From assembly GCF_024259515.1 (NCBI RefSeq), contig NZ_JANBWE010000003.1:351440-415439 (forward strand): DNA of 64,000 bases, read 5' to 3'. How positions within the stretch are numbered: the first letter of the stretch is position 1; every line of letters begins with the position of its first letter. The position numbers and the translations under genes were made by a program. Below, piece after piece: positions 8,485-17,514 of this stretch. The DNA is from Salirhabdus salicampi (GTDB taxonomy: Bacteria > Bacillota > Bacilli > Bacillales > Alkalibacillaceae). A model generated the notes under the pieces. That model worked only from the letters and a program-made list of their open reading frames with translations, was not told the DNA's origin and did not search any database.

Positions 8485-10002
8485 CTATCCCTTCTGACGT
8501 TTAATCGCTTGTAAGAAAAAAGCTAAAGAAGTAGATTGAAGGAAGTACGTTACAACCACGTAAACCGTACCTCCTATAACAGCACTACAGAATATATATA
8601 CGAAACGAGGCAGTTCATGAAGTGTTGGCAAGATGAAATAGAGTGCTGCCGCCATAATGAAGGCGCCGGTTATTATACGGCTATATTCCATCCCTATATG
8701 GCTTAATTGAAGTCCACCTACTAATCGGTAAAAGATGACGAAACATGTGCCAACGTAAAAAAATGCCATCACCGAAGAGGCGAGGGGAATGCCATAATAT
8801 CCAATCCATCTTGTAAATAAAACGTTAAACAAGATATTTAAGCCTATCGCCAGCCCGCCAATCATCAGAATGAGGTGGCCTTTTTTTAAAGTGTAAAACC
8901 CTTTATTAATAATGTTGTGTATACTGAAAAAGAGTACAGATCCAACGTAAAAGTAGCTCACATAGCTTGTCGCTGCCGTAGCCTCACGTCCGAAAGCACC
9001 CCGTTCATATAACAATTCAATGACAGCAGGCATGAGCAACATGAGTCCGACAATAGCGGGTAACAAAATATAGAACATCGTCATTAACCCTTGTTCAATT
9101 CCTCTTTTAAACCCGTCATGGTCAAGTTGAGCCATTGCTTTCGAAAGAAGGGGGAAGATGATCGTTCCAATCGTTACCCCGAAAATGGCCTGGGGAAAGT
9201 GCACTAAATTTTTTGCATAGTTTATGTAAGTAACAGCGCCTTCCCCAAAATAACCAGCAAATACGTTGTCGATCGCTAAATTAATTTGTCCAACAGCGAC
9301 AGTGAGGGCGACCGGAATAAAAATACGGTAAAACCGTTTCACTTCTTTCCATTGCATTTTAGTCCTTACCGCCATTGCCCGCCTCGTTTTGACGACAGCA
9401 AGTTTGACGACCAGGGAAAGAATACTTCCGGCTAAATAACCGAATGCTAATGAATAGGCACCAATTTGATTAGCGAATAAAACAGCACTTAGCACAACCG
9501 TAAACAACAATAAAATTTGCGTAAAAGCGGAAAACGTATACTGTTTCACCGCATCGAAATAAGCTTCTAATACTGCATTCATTCCAATCATGAAAATGGC
9601 TGCAAATAAAATGACAGATACCCAAATGGCAATCGTTTTTGCCTCGGCTGAAAATTGGGGATAAAGAATGGGAATATAGGCATTTGCTGACATGGCGCCA
9701 ACAACGGTGATGCAGAAACTGATAAGTATCGTTCCCTTGAATACATGTCCTAAATGTTCCTGTCCCCGTTGTTGTTCTATTGCTTCAATGTAACTTGGTA
9801 CGAGGGCATTTTTCATCCCTGTTGTAAAAAACAAAATAAATAAATTCGGAATAATAAATGCTGCTAAGTAGGCATCAGCAACATAACTATCGCCGAAGTA
9901 ATAGGCGATGACAATATCCCGTAACAACCCAGACAACTTTAATATCAACGTAACAACGATAAATAATAGACTTGAAAATGCGACTGTTTTTTTCAATTTC
10001 AT
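8485..10002 (-). CDS. MurJ/MviN-like lipid-linked oligosaccharide flippase
   Basis: A 505-residue MVF-family transporter of the MOP superfamily with about fourteen hydrophobic helices. The N-terminal SGLLRDIVIAYYFGDSYVADAYLAAF and the central segment YAKNLVHFPQAIFGVTIGTIIFPLLS match MurJ-type proteins. Its position inside a glycosyltransferase operon points to export of an undecaprenyl-linked oligosaccharide rather than a sole role in lipid II flipping, though that role cannot be excluded. The ATG at 10002 lies very close to GGAAGAGG; a TTG two codons downstream is an alternative start. Confidence 0.85.
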   Translation of the reverse strand: MKLKKTVAFSSLLFIVVTLILKLSGLLRDIVIAYYFGDSYVADAYLAAFIIPNLFILFFTTGMKNALVPSYIEAIEQQRGQEHLGHVFKGTILISFCITVVGAMSANAYIPILYPQFSAEAKTIAIWVSVILFAAIFMIGMNAVLEAYFDAVKQYTFSAFTQILLLFTVVLSAVLFANQIGAYSLAFGYLAGSILSLVVKLAVVKTRRAMAVRTKMQWKEVKRFYRIFIPVALTVAVGQINLAIDNVFAGYFGEGAVTYINYAKNLVHFPQAIFGVTIGTIIFPLLSKAMAQLDHDGFKRGIEQGLMTMFYILLPAIVGLMLLMPAVIELLYERGAFGREATAATSYVSYFYVGSVLFFSIHNIINKGFYTLKKGHLILMIGGLAIGLNILFNVLFTRWIGYYGIPLASSVMAFFYVGTCFVIFYRLVGGLQLSHIGMEYSRIITGAFIMAAALYFILPTLHELPRFVYIFCSAVIGGTVYVVVTYFLQSTSLAFFLQAIKRQKG

Positions 10003-10042
10003 ACCTCTTCCAGTTAATCATCGTAACCTTGAGGGGGAACAT

Positions 10043-10867
10043 TTATACATGCACCTTGTAGCCGAAGGATGCCATTCGATCTCCACATATACGATGAATA
10101 CGTGTAAGGTTATGTTCCCCAAAGAACTCATGCTTTTTTACATTCCGATTTCCGGCTGGTTGATATTGAATATCCACCTTATCGGAAATGTCATGAACGT
10201 GAGGTAGGTCCAGCTCGTTCGCTAACTGTCGAATGGCCCTTTCTTTATCTTTGACGAAATCTTCATAACGAATGAACATCATATCGTCTTTGTTTTGAGT
10301 ATATATATCTGCGGCTACGTTCCATCGGTGTGCCATCCACTCAATATAGTTTTCTCCTTTAACACCCATCCATCGACTGTCAATGACCCGCTCCCAATCT
10401 TTCGGTGCTTTTTTTAATTGGCGACGCCATTTTCGGTCCGTAATGTTATGTAAATGGCCCGGTATTCCGACCCGATTTAAAATGCTCCGAATATTGTCCC
10501 GAGGATCACGAATAATAAACACAACCTTCGCATTGGGAAAGTGTGTACGGAGCTCATCGTATAAAAAGGTTAAAGACGGCTCCTTGATGATATCCTTGGA
10601 AAAGTCGTACGCATTTTTTTGCACAAATTTTTGGAATGACAAATCGCCGCGATGTAATTTCGGCTGAACCGGCTCACAAATCCCGGGTAAATCAATAGCA
10701 ACAGAACGATCTGTTAACTGAGCCAGCAATGCCCCAATAGCAGACGTACCACTTTTTTGGTTACCTAGGACAAAAGTAGGCGATGGGTTAACCGTGGATG
10801 TTTTATGCAAATAAAATCGTTTGCAATTACGTGGTAGGTGAATAATAGATCGGGCGATACGTTTCAT
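10043..10867 (-). CDS. PAPS-dependent sulfotransferase
   Basis: A 274-residue sulfotransferase-fold protein. The 5'-phosphosulfate loop GNQKSGTSAIG is at residues 35-45 and the 3'-phosphate site VVFIIRDPRDNIRSIL at about 115-130, both hallmarks of PAPS-dependent enzymes. It is the first gene of the minus-strand operon, so its target is plausibly the glycan made by the following six genes. There is no signal peptide, so sulfation would be cytoplasmic before export. The ATG is preceded by AAAGGAG at a somewhat long 12-nt spacing. PAPS could come from the sat/cysC genes 15 kb away in the window. Confidence 0.87.
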   Translation of the reverse strand: MKRIARSIIHLPRNCKRFYLHKTSTVNPSPTFVLGNQKSGTSAIGALLAQLTDRSVAIDLPGICEPVQPKLHRGDLSFQKFVQKNAYDFSKDIIKEPSLTFLYDELRTHFPNAKVVFIIRDPRDNIRSILNRVGIPGHLHNITDRKWRRQLKKAPKDWERVIDSRWMGVKGENYIEWMAHRWNVAADIYTQNKDDMMFIRYEDFVKDKERAIRQLANELDLPHVHDISDKVDIQYQPAGNRNVKKHEFFGEHNLTRIHRICGDRMASFGYKVHV

Positions 10868-10989
10868 TTTTATTTAAAACTCCTTTATTATGTATGGTAA
10901 AATGGCTAATCCACTACGTACACTATATTTTGTCACCCTTGAGTAATGTTTAAACTTATTTCTACATTTTTACAATCATTAACATAACC

Positions 10990-11018
10990 TTGATTGAATG
11001 TAAATTTAGTGTTAATAT
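10990..11018 (+). promoter_or_regulatory. Candidate distal promoter upstream of pgcA
   Basis: TTGATT at 10990-10995, a 17-nt spacer, and TAATAT at 11013-11018. If used it would give a leader of roughly 230 nt before pgcA. Confidence 0.4.
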
Positions 11019-11194
11019 ATTCATTATCGAAATACCTACAAAAAGAACAAAAACAGATAAAATTCGCGTCTTTTCTACTTTCAGATAAATATAAAGTCAT
11101 AGAATGAATTACCTATAGTTTGGGATATATGTATATGATTGATTGATCGAGGATACCTTGAAACACGTTATACAAGCACGTGTCTTAATAGAGG

Positions 11195-11223
11195 TGTCCA
11201 TTTTTAGTTTGGACTGCTATAAT
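11195..11223 (+). promoter_or_regulatory. Extended -10 promoter of pgcA
   Basis: A perfect TATAAT at 11218-11223 is preceded by TG one base upstream (extended -10). The -35 TGTCCA at 11195 is weak. It lies about 20 nt before the AGAGGGGG ribosome site of pgcA. Confidence 0.6.
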
Positions 11224-11256
11224 ATAAGCTTTCCGATATAAAGAGGGGGAATCATA

Positions 11257-12975
11257 ATGAGTTGGGAGAAAGAATACAAAAAGTGGCTTGAATTTGACAC
11301 GTTAAATGGAGATTTGCGTGTTCAATTAGAGAAAATGATAGATGAAGGTGCAATAAAAGAGAGCTTCTATAATAACTTAGAATTTGGTACTGGTGGTATG
11401 CGGGGAGAGCTAGGACCGGGGATAAACAGAATGAATATCTATACAGTAAGAAGAGCAGCTGAAGGATTAGCAAATTACATTGAAGAAAAGGGAGCGGCAT
11501 TCAAAAAAAGAGGGGTAGTAGTTGCCTACGATTCTCGTCATTTCTCTCAAGAATTTGCTATTGAAACAGCGAAAGTCATGGGTGCACACAATATTCCGAC
11601 ATATATATTTACTTCTCTGCGACCAACACCTGAACTATCATTTGCTGTCCGCTACTTAAAAACCGCGGCAGGTGTAATGATTACAGCTAGCCATAACCCG
11701 CCGGAGTATAACGGTTATAAAGTGTATAACGAAGAGGGTGGACAAGTTCCGCCGGAACAAGCAGAGCAAATCATTCAAAAGGTAAATAAAGTTGAAGATG
11801 AACTTACAGTTCCGGTGCTTACGAAAGAGGAACTGGAACAAAAACAACTACTAAGATGGATTGATGAAGAAATAGATAAAGAATATTTAAGACGATTAAA
11901 AGAGATTTCATTAAACCCAACTATATTAAAAGAACATGCCGACAATTTAAACGTTGTCTTTACTCCTTTACATGGAACGTCATACCACCTTGTTAAAGAA
12001 GGGTTGGGGCAAATTGGCATTCGTAATGTCAACATTGTGGAAGAACAAGCTACCCCAGATCCGGAGTTCTCAACTGTACAATCACCGAATCCGGAAGAGC
12101 ATCAAGCATTCGAAATGGCGATCCAGTATGGTGAAAAGACAAATGCAGATATATTAATAGGAACGGATCCAGACGCAGACCGTTTAGGGGTAGCGGTTAA
12201 AAATCATAACGATGTATACCAAGTTTTAACCGGAAACCAATTGGGTGCACTATTGCTAGATTATATTTTGAAAAACACAGAACAACTACCAGATAATGGG
12301 GTCTTAATTAAGACGATTGTGACATCAGAGTTTGGGAAAGCTATTGCATCCCATTATGGTGTGAAAACATTAAATACGTTAACCGGCTTTAAGTTTATAG
12401 GTGAGAAGATTCAAGAATTTGAAGAAACAGGGCAGAACACATTTTTATTCGGTTATGAAGAAAGTTATGGATTTTTAATTTCCGACTTTGCTCGAGATAA
12501 GGATGCTGTTCAGGCTGCAGTATTAGCATGTGAAATGGCCGCTGTTTATAAAGCTGAAGGTAAGTCTTTATATGAAGCTTTAGAGGAATTATATGAAAAG
12601 CACGGTTATTATTTAGAAGACTTACATTCTATTACGCTAAAAGGAATAGAAGGTACAGAAAAAATAAAGAACATTATGTCTAAATTTAGGAAAGACCCAA
12701 TCGTAGAGATTGGGAGTATGTCAGTAGAGGTAGTTGAAGATTACCAAAGTCAAGAGCGGAGACACTTGCGTTCTGGCGAAATCGAACCAATTCATCTGCC
12801 AAAATCAAATGTTGTTAAGTTTGTCTTAAATGATGATTGTTGGTTCTGTTTAAGACCATCAGGAACTGAACCGAAAATTAAGTTTTACTTTGCTGTTAAG
12901 AGTAATTCCTATCGGAACAGTTTACAGAAGCTAGAAGAAATTAAAGACCATGTATTAGCACAAATTCATTTTTAA
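11257..12975 (+). CDS. pgcA: Alpha-phosphoglucomutase / phosphomannomutase
   Basis: A 572-residue cytoplasmic alpha-D-phosphohexomutase interconverting glucose-6-P and glucose-1-P. All four family loops are present: the phosphoserine loop TASHNPPEYNGYK near residue 143, the metal loop GTDPDADRLG near 302, the sugar loop GYEESYG near 398 and the phosphate loop RPSGTEPK near 532. The length matches PgcA (YhxB) of Bacillus. Followed by gtaB, it provides Glc-1-P for UDP-glucose and for dTDP-glucose, the precursors of the rhamnose cluster downstream. It has a strong ribosome site and its own promoter. Confidence 0.95.
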   Translation: MSWEKEYKKWLEFDTLNGDLRVQLEKMIDEGAIKESFYNNLEFGTGGMRGELGPGINRMNIYTVRRAAEGLANYIEEKGAAFKKRGVVVAYDSRHFSQEFAIETAKVMGAHNIPTYIFTSLRPTPELSFAVRYLKTAAGVMITASHNPPEYNGYKVYNEEGGQVPPEQAEQIIQKVNKVEDELTVPVLTKEELEQKQLLRWIDEEIDKEYLRRLKEISLNPTILKEHADNLNVVFTPLHGTSYHLVKEGLGQIGIRNVNIVEEQATPDPEFSTVQSPNPEEHQAFEMAIQYGEKTNADILIGTDPDADRLGVAVKNHNDVYQVLTGNQLGALLLDYILKNTEQLPDNGVLIKTIVTSEFGKAIASHYGVKTLNTLTGFKFIGEKIQEFEETGQNTFLFGYEESYGFLISDFARDKDAVQAAVLACEMAAVYKAEGKSLYEALEELYEKHGYYLEDLHSITLKGIEGTEKIKNIMSKFRKDPIVEIGSMSVEVVEDYQSQERRHLRSGEIEPIHLPKSNVVKFVLNDDCWFCLRPSGTEPKIKFYFAVKSNSYRNSLQKLEEIKDHVLAQIHF

Positions 12976-13078
12976 AAACGAGCTCATCTAAAGACTAGTA
13001 TTTTTTTACTAATTTAATTGTCAAGAAATGTATAAATGTTTTTATATGACCAATAATAAATATGCGGAGGGCTCTCAA

Positions 13079-13954
13079 TTGAAAAAAGTAAGAAAAGCAA
13101 TTATACCCGCAGCAGGGTTAGGAACTAGATTTCTTCCAGCTACGAAAGCAATGCCGAAAGAGATGCTACCAATCGTAGATAAACCAACGATTCAATATAT
13201 AGTAGAAGAAGCCATTGCTTCAGGTATTGAGGATATTATCATCGTGACTGGTAAGGGTAAGAGAGCAATTGAAGACCACTTTGATAATAACTTTGAGTTA
13301 GAAGATAATCTAATGAAAAAAGAGAAGTTCGAATTACTGGATAAGGTAAAACAATCAGCTAGAGTTGATATTCATTATATAAGACAAAAAGAACCACTAG
13401 GATTAGGGCATGCAGTATGGTGTGCAAGAAAGTTCATTGGTGATGAGCCATTTGCCGTTTTACTTGGTGACGATATTGTTCAGTCTGACCAACCGTGCTT
13501 ACAACAACTTATTCAGCAATATGAGGCGACTGGTTCTTCTATTATTGGTGTGCAGACTGTTCCTGACAGTGAAACACATCGTTACGGCATTATTGATCCA
13601 TCGGAACAAGTGGGGAGAAGATATAAAGTAAATAGCTTTATAGAGAAACCAAAAGAGAACCCACCTTCTAACCTAGCAATTATGGGACGATATATTTTAA
13701 CACCGGAAATCATGCAATATTTAGATAGACAAGAGACAGGAGCCGGTGGTGAAATCCAATTAACAGATGCAATTAATTTAATGAATTCTACACAAAAAGT
13801 TTATGCCTATGACTTTGAAGGTACCCGCTATGATGTTGGGGAGAAAATAGGTTTTATTAAAACTACAATTGAAATTGCGCTATCTCATAGTGAAGTGAAA
13901 GACGAATTAGCCGAATATTTAAAGCAACTAACAAACGATAAAGTTGAAGTTTAA
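13079..13954 (+). CDS. gtaB: UTP-glucose-1-phosphate uridylyltransferase
   Basis: A 291-residue GalU/GtaB enzyme making UDP-glucose from Glc-1-P and UTP. The N-terminus [20 protein letters not shown] holds the nucleotide-binding signature; [24 protein letters not shown] and VLLGDDI follow, and EKP and YDVGEKIGF lie further on, closely matching Bacillus GtaB. The start chosen is TTG 13079 with GGAGGG 7 nt upstream; an upstream in-frame ATG at 13028 lacks a ribosome site and would add 17 atypical residues. UDP-glucose serves teichoic acid glycosylation, glycolipids and, via GalE, UDP-galactose. Confidence 0.95.
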   Translation: MKKVRKAIIPAAGLGTRFLPATKAMPKEMLPIVDKPTIQYIVEEAIASGIEDIIIVTGKGKRAIEDHFDNNFELEDNLMKKEKFELLDKVKQSARVDIHYIRQKEPLGLGHAVWCARKFIGDEPFAVLLGDDIVQSDQPCLQQLIQQYEATGSSIIGVQTVPDSETHRYGIIDPSEQVGRRYKVNSFIEKPKENPPSNLAIMGRYILTPEIMQYLDRQETGAGGEIQLTDAINLMNSTQKVYAYDFEGTRYDVGEKIGFIKTTIEIALSHSEVKDELAEYLKQLTNDKVEV

Positions 13955-13983
13955 TATAATTTAAGAAAAAAGGAGAACTTTAT

Positions 13984-15003
13984 ATGAACTTATTAGTAAC
14001 AGGTGGAGCAGGTTTTATTGGTAGTAACTTCGTCCGCTATATGTTAAAACAATACCCTACTTATAAAGTAGTAAACTATGATTTGTTAACTTATGCAGGA
14101 AATTTGGAAAATTTAAGTGATGTAGAAAACAATCCGAACTATAAATTTGTTCAGGGGGATATTGCGAACAGAGAACTAGTCGAGCATGTTGTAAAGGAAC
14201 ATAACATTGATGTTATTGTTAACTTTGCGGCCGAATCCCACGTAGATAGAAGTATTACTCAACCTGATATTTTTGTGAAAACGAATGTTTTAGGAACTCA
14301 AAATCTACTAGATGTTGCGAAGGCAAACTCTATCGAAAAATATGTACAAGTGTCTACTGACGAAGTATATGGAACATTAGGTGACACTGGTTATTTTGTT
14401 GAAGATACACCATTAGCACCAAATAGCCCATACTCTGCTAGTAAGGCAAGTGCAGACTTATTAGTTAGATCTTACTATGAAACATTTGGTATGAATGTGA
14501 ATATAACACGTTGCTCAAATAACTATGGCCCATATCACTTCCCGGAAAAACTCATCCCTTTAATGGTAACGAACGCACTAGAAGGCAAGCCTTTACCAGT
14601 TTACGGTAATGGAAAAAACGTTAGAGACTGGTTGCATGTAGAAGACCATTGTTCAGCTATTGATTTAGTTATTCACAATGGTGAAGCTGGTGAAGTATAT
14701 AATGTTGGTGGTCATAATGAAAAAACGAACATTGAAGTAGTAGAACTAATTGTTGAAAAGCTAGGTGCTTCTAAAGATTTAATTCAGTATGTGGAAGATA
14801 GACTAGGTCATGACAAACGTTATGCGATTGATCCTACTAAACTGGAAACTGAACTTGGGTGGAAGCCGAAGTTTAACTTCGCTACAGGAATAGAAGAGAC
14901 GATTCAATGGTATTTAAGCAATAGAGAATGGTGGGAAAACATTAAATCCGGTGAATATTTAAACTACTACAAAAAACAGTATGAAGGGCGAGTAACAGTA
15001 TAA
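13984..15003 (+). CDS. rfbB: dTDP-glucose 4,6-dehydratase
   Basis: A 339-residue extended SDR enzyme, the second step of dTDP-L-rhamnose synthesis. It has the NAD site GGAGFIGSNF at residues 7-16, AAESHVDRS, the catalytic STDEVYG segment with Asp-Glu, YSASKASAD (Tyr-x3-Lys) near 150, and RCSNNYGPYHFPEKLIPL. The ATG follows AAAAAGGAG. The stop overlaps the rfbD start as TAATG. Unlike many clusters, rfbA and rfbC are placed 8 kb downstream rather than next to it. Confidence 0.95.
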   Translation: MNLLVTGGAGFIGSNFVRYMLKQYPTYKVVNYDLLTYAGNLENLSDVENNPNYKFVQGDIANRELVEHVVKEHNIDVIVNFAAESHVDRSITQPDIFVKTNVLGTQNLLDVAKANSIEKYVQVSTDEVYGTLGDTGYFVEDTPLAPNSPYSASKASADLLVRSYYETFGMNVNITRCSNNYGPYHFPEKLIPLMVTNALEGKPLPVYGNGKNVRDWLHVEDHCSAIDLVIHNGEAGEVYNVGGHNEKTNIEVVELIVEKLGASKDLIQYVEDRLGHDKRYAIDPTKLETELGWKPKFNFATGIEETIQWYLSNREWWENIKSGEYLNYYKKQYEGRVTV

Positions 15004-15875
15004 TGTCAAAAATTGTAGTAACGGGTGCAGCTGGACAACTCGGTTCTGATGTTGTTCAGCAACTTAGAAAAATAGATGAATATGAAGTATACGGTTTTAC
15101 TAGGCAGGAGCTAGATATTACAAATGATGAAGAAGTCTTCAATACATTTCGTTCTATTAGACCGGATGCTGTCATTCACTGTGCTGCCTATACAAAGGTT
15201 GACCATGCAGAAGAAGACCCAGATACCGCTTATCTTGTAAATGCCATTGGCTCCAGAAATATCGCTGCCGCTTCTGAAAAAGTGAAGGCGAAACTCGTAT
15301 ATGTTAGTACTGACTATGTGTTTAATGGCGAGAGTGAAAAACCTTATCATGAGTTTGAAGAAACTTCACCTTTAGGTGTATATGGTAAATCGAAACTAGC
15401 AGGAGAAACATTTGTCCGTAACCTCCATTCTCAGTTTTTCATTGTACGAACGTCTTGGGTATTCGGTGTGAATGGCCAAAACTTTGTCAAAACAATGATG
15501 GAGTTAGCGAAAAAGATGGATGAATTAAAGGTTGTAGAAGACCAAGTAGGTTCTCCTACCTATACGCAAGATTTAGCAAGGAACATCATTGAAATGGTCC
15601 AGACAGAAAAGTATGGAACCTATCACGTTTCCAACTCTGGTCAATGCTCTTGGTTTGAGTTTGCTAGTGAGATTTTTAACCAGATTGGTAGCGATATTAA
15701 AGTGAATCCTTGTACTACAGAGGAATTTCCAAGACCGGCCCCAAGGCCGAAAAACTCTGTGTTTGACCATATGGCATTGAGGCTAAATCAATTTGCTGAA
15801 ATGCCCCATTGGCGAGACGCGTTAACGAGATTTTTACAAGAATTACAGGAAAAGCAACAAAGTAAGGAAGAATAA
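15003..15875 (+). CDS. rfbD: dTDP-4-dehydrorhamnose reductase
   Basis: A 290-residue SDR reductase for the final step to dTDP-L-rhamnose. The nucleotide site GAAGQLGSDV is at the N-terminus; INAIGSRNIA-like VNAIGSRNIAAA, STDYVFNGE, YGKSKLAGE (Tyr-x3-Lys) near residue 127 and the YGTYHVSNSGQCSWFEFA segment follow, typical of RfbD. It begins one base before the end of rfbB (TAATG), so the two are translationally coupled. Confidence 0.95.
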   Translation: MSKIVVTGAAGQLGSDVVQQLRKIDEYEVYGFTRQELDITNDEEVFNTFRSIRPDAVIHCAAYTKVDHAEEDPDTAYLVNAIGSRNIAAASEKVKAKLVYVSTDYVFNGESEKPYHEFEETSPLGVYGKSKLAGETFVRNLHSQFFIVRTSWVFGVNGQNFVKTMMELAKKMDELKVVEDQVGSPTYTQDLARNIIEMVQTEKYGTYHVSNSGQCSWFEFASEIFNQIGSDIKVNPCTTEEFPRPAPRPKNSVFDHMALRLNQFAEMPHWRDALTRFLQELQEKQQSKEE

Positions 15876-15895
15876 TTTTTAAGGAGGATTATAAG

Positions 15896-16585
15896 TTGGC
15901 GAATTTAAAGGGAAATGTAGAAGAATATAGAACAACACATGTCCATTATGATCAAACCGCTCAGGTTAACACCCTTTATCAAACTATGAAAAGAGCTACG
16001 GATGTGGTTGGGTCTATTATTGGACTTGTCGTGTTTTCCCCAATCTTTTTTCTAGTAAGTTTATTGTATTTATGGGGTAGTTCAAAAGGACCGGTGTTCT
16101 TTAAACAGAAGAGGGTAGGACATAATGGAAAGGAATTTTATATCTATAAGTTCCGATCCATGGTTACGAATGCAGAGGAGAGACTGAAGAGCGATCCTGT
16201 TTTATATGAAAAGTATATACAGAATAATTATAAACTAGATCAGGATGAGGATCCTAGAATTACGAAGATAGGTAAGTTTTTAAGAAAGACAAGTTTAGAC
16301 GAGTTACCACAGCTAATTAATGTTTTAAAAGGTGACATGACGATTATTGGTCCAAGGCCAGTAGTGAAAGAAGAGTTAAGAGAGTACAAGGAAAGAAAAA
16401 GTGTATTATTATCTGTTAAGCCAGGGTTAACAGGCTATTGGCAAGTAAGTGGCCGGAGTGATGTTGGCTACCCAGAAAGAGTAGATATTGAATTATATTA
16501 TGTTTATAACCAATCGGTAAAATTAGATCTATCTATTTTCTTTAAAACGATATTGATCGTGTTGTTGAGAAAGGGAGCATACTAG
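15896..16585 (+). CDS. Undecaprenyl-phosphate sugar phosphotransferase (bacterial sugar transferase family)
   Basis: A 229-residue phosphoglycosyl transferase of the monotopic (WbaP/PglC) superfamily. After a soluble stretch of about 40 residues there is one membrane helix (VVGSIIGLVVFSPIFFLVSL), then YKFRSMVTNAEE, RKTSLDELPQLINVLKGDM, IGPRPV and VKPGLTGYWQVSGRS. It lacks the large multi-helix N-terminal domain of full WbaP. It is expected to load the first sugar phosphate onto undecaprenyl phosphate for the rhamnose polysaccharide; the sugar (Glc, Gal or HexNAc) cannot be read. It starts at TTG with AAGGAGG 8 nt upstream. Confidence 0.9.
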   Translation: MANLKGNVEEYRTTHVHYDQTAQVNTLYQTMKRATDVVGSIIGLVVFSPIFFLVSLLYLWGSSKGPVFFKQKRVGHNGKEFYIYKFRSMVTNAEERLKSDPVLYEKYIQNNYKLDQDEDPRITKIGKFLRKTSLDELPQLINVLKGDMTIIGPRPVVKEELREYKERKSVLLSVKPGLTGYWQVSGRSDVGYPERVDIELYYVYNQSVKLDLSIFFKTILIVLLRKGAY

Positions 16586-16587
16586 AA

Positions 16588-17493
16588 ATGCACAAAGTAT
16601 CGGTTTTAATTCCGACATACAACGCTCACAATTATATTATTGACTTATTATCAAAACTTTCGAACCAAGAGATTGGGAACGACGAACTAGAAATTATCAT
16701 TGTCGATTCTTCATCAAAAGATGATACTGTTGAACTTGTACAAAATAACTTTCCTAATGTTCAAGTTTTCGTGATCCCGAATGACCAATTTGATCATGGA
16801 GGGACGCGAAACCTACTTGTGTCCAAGGCATCAGGTGATTATTTGTTATTTATGACACAGGATGCAATACCGTATGATAATTATTTAATTCAAAATTTAT
16901 TATCTTCATTTACGGATGATGTGTTGATTAGCTATGCAAGACAGATACCAAGAGAAAGTGCAAAACCTACTGAACAGTTTGCTCGATCCTTTAATTACCC
17001 AGACCGTGGAGTTATTAAAGATAAATCGACTATTGAAGAACTAGGAATTAAAAATTTCTTCAATTCTAATGTTTGTAGTATGTATAAAAGAGAAGTGTTT
17101 GACTCATATCAATTCCCGGAAAAAATCATTCTAAATGAAGATATGATTTTAGCGTCTGAAACGATTTTAGATGGCTATAAAGTATGCTACGCCCATGAAG
17201 CAAGGGTTTACCACTCCCACAACTATACAATGCTGCAGCAATTTAAGAGGTACTTTGATATTGGGATGGCATTTAAAGATACAGAATATCTTTTAAAATA
17301 TGCTTCAAATGAGAAAGAAGGGGCAAAATTCGTTAAACAGCTCCTGCGTTATTTGTTCAAAAAACGTTACTATTATTTAATACCGGTAGCAGTTTTAGAG
17401 ACAATGGCAAAGTATGCGGGTTATTTACTAGGAAAGAATCATAAGAAATTACCAGTGACAGTCAAGAGAACATTATCAGCATATATGAAATAA
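16588..17493 (+). CDS. Glycosyltransferase family 2, rhamnosyltransferase-like
   Basis: A 301-residue GT-A enzyme. It begins KVSVLIPTYNAHNYI, with IIIVDSSSKDDT, the FDHGGTRN motif near residue 70 that is frequent in rhamnosyltransferases, and MTQDAIPYD as the DxD-like metal region. A short C-terminal hydrophobic stretch may help membrane association. Its place in a dTDP-rhamnose cluster supports rhamnose transfer. It begins two bases after the upstream stop, within the same operon. Confidence 0.88.
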   Translation: MHKVSVLIPTYNAHNYIIDLLSKLSNQEIGNDELEIIIVDSSSKDDTVELVQNNFPNVQVFVIPNDQFDHGGTRNLLVSKASGDYLLFMTQDAIPYDNYLIQNLLSSFTDDVLISYARQIPRESAKPTEQFARSFNYPDRGVIKDKSTIEELGIKNFFNSNVCSMYKREVFDSYQFPEKIILNEDMILASETILDGYKVCYAHEARVYHSHNYTMLQQFKRYFDIGMAFKDTEYLLKYASNEKEGAKFVKQLLRYLFKKRYYYLIPVAVLETMAKYAGYLLGKNHKKLPVTVKRTLSAYMK

Positions 17494-17514
17494 TAGGGGA
17501 AGTGTGAAACATTT

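Larger units (their letters stand above)
10868..11256. other. Divergent intergenic region between the sulfotransferase operon and pgcA
   Basis: 389 bp, AT-rich, without any convincing ORF. It must hold the minus-strand promoter for the sulfotransferase operon, but no clear -35/-10 pair could be chosen. Two plus-strand promoter candidates are listed separately. Confidence 0.7.
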
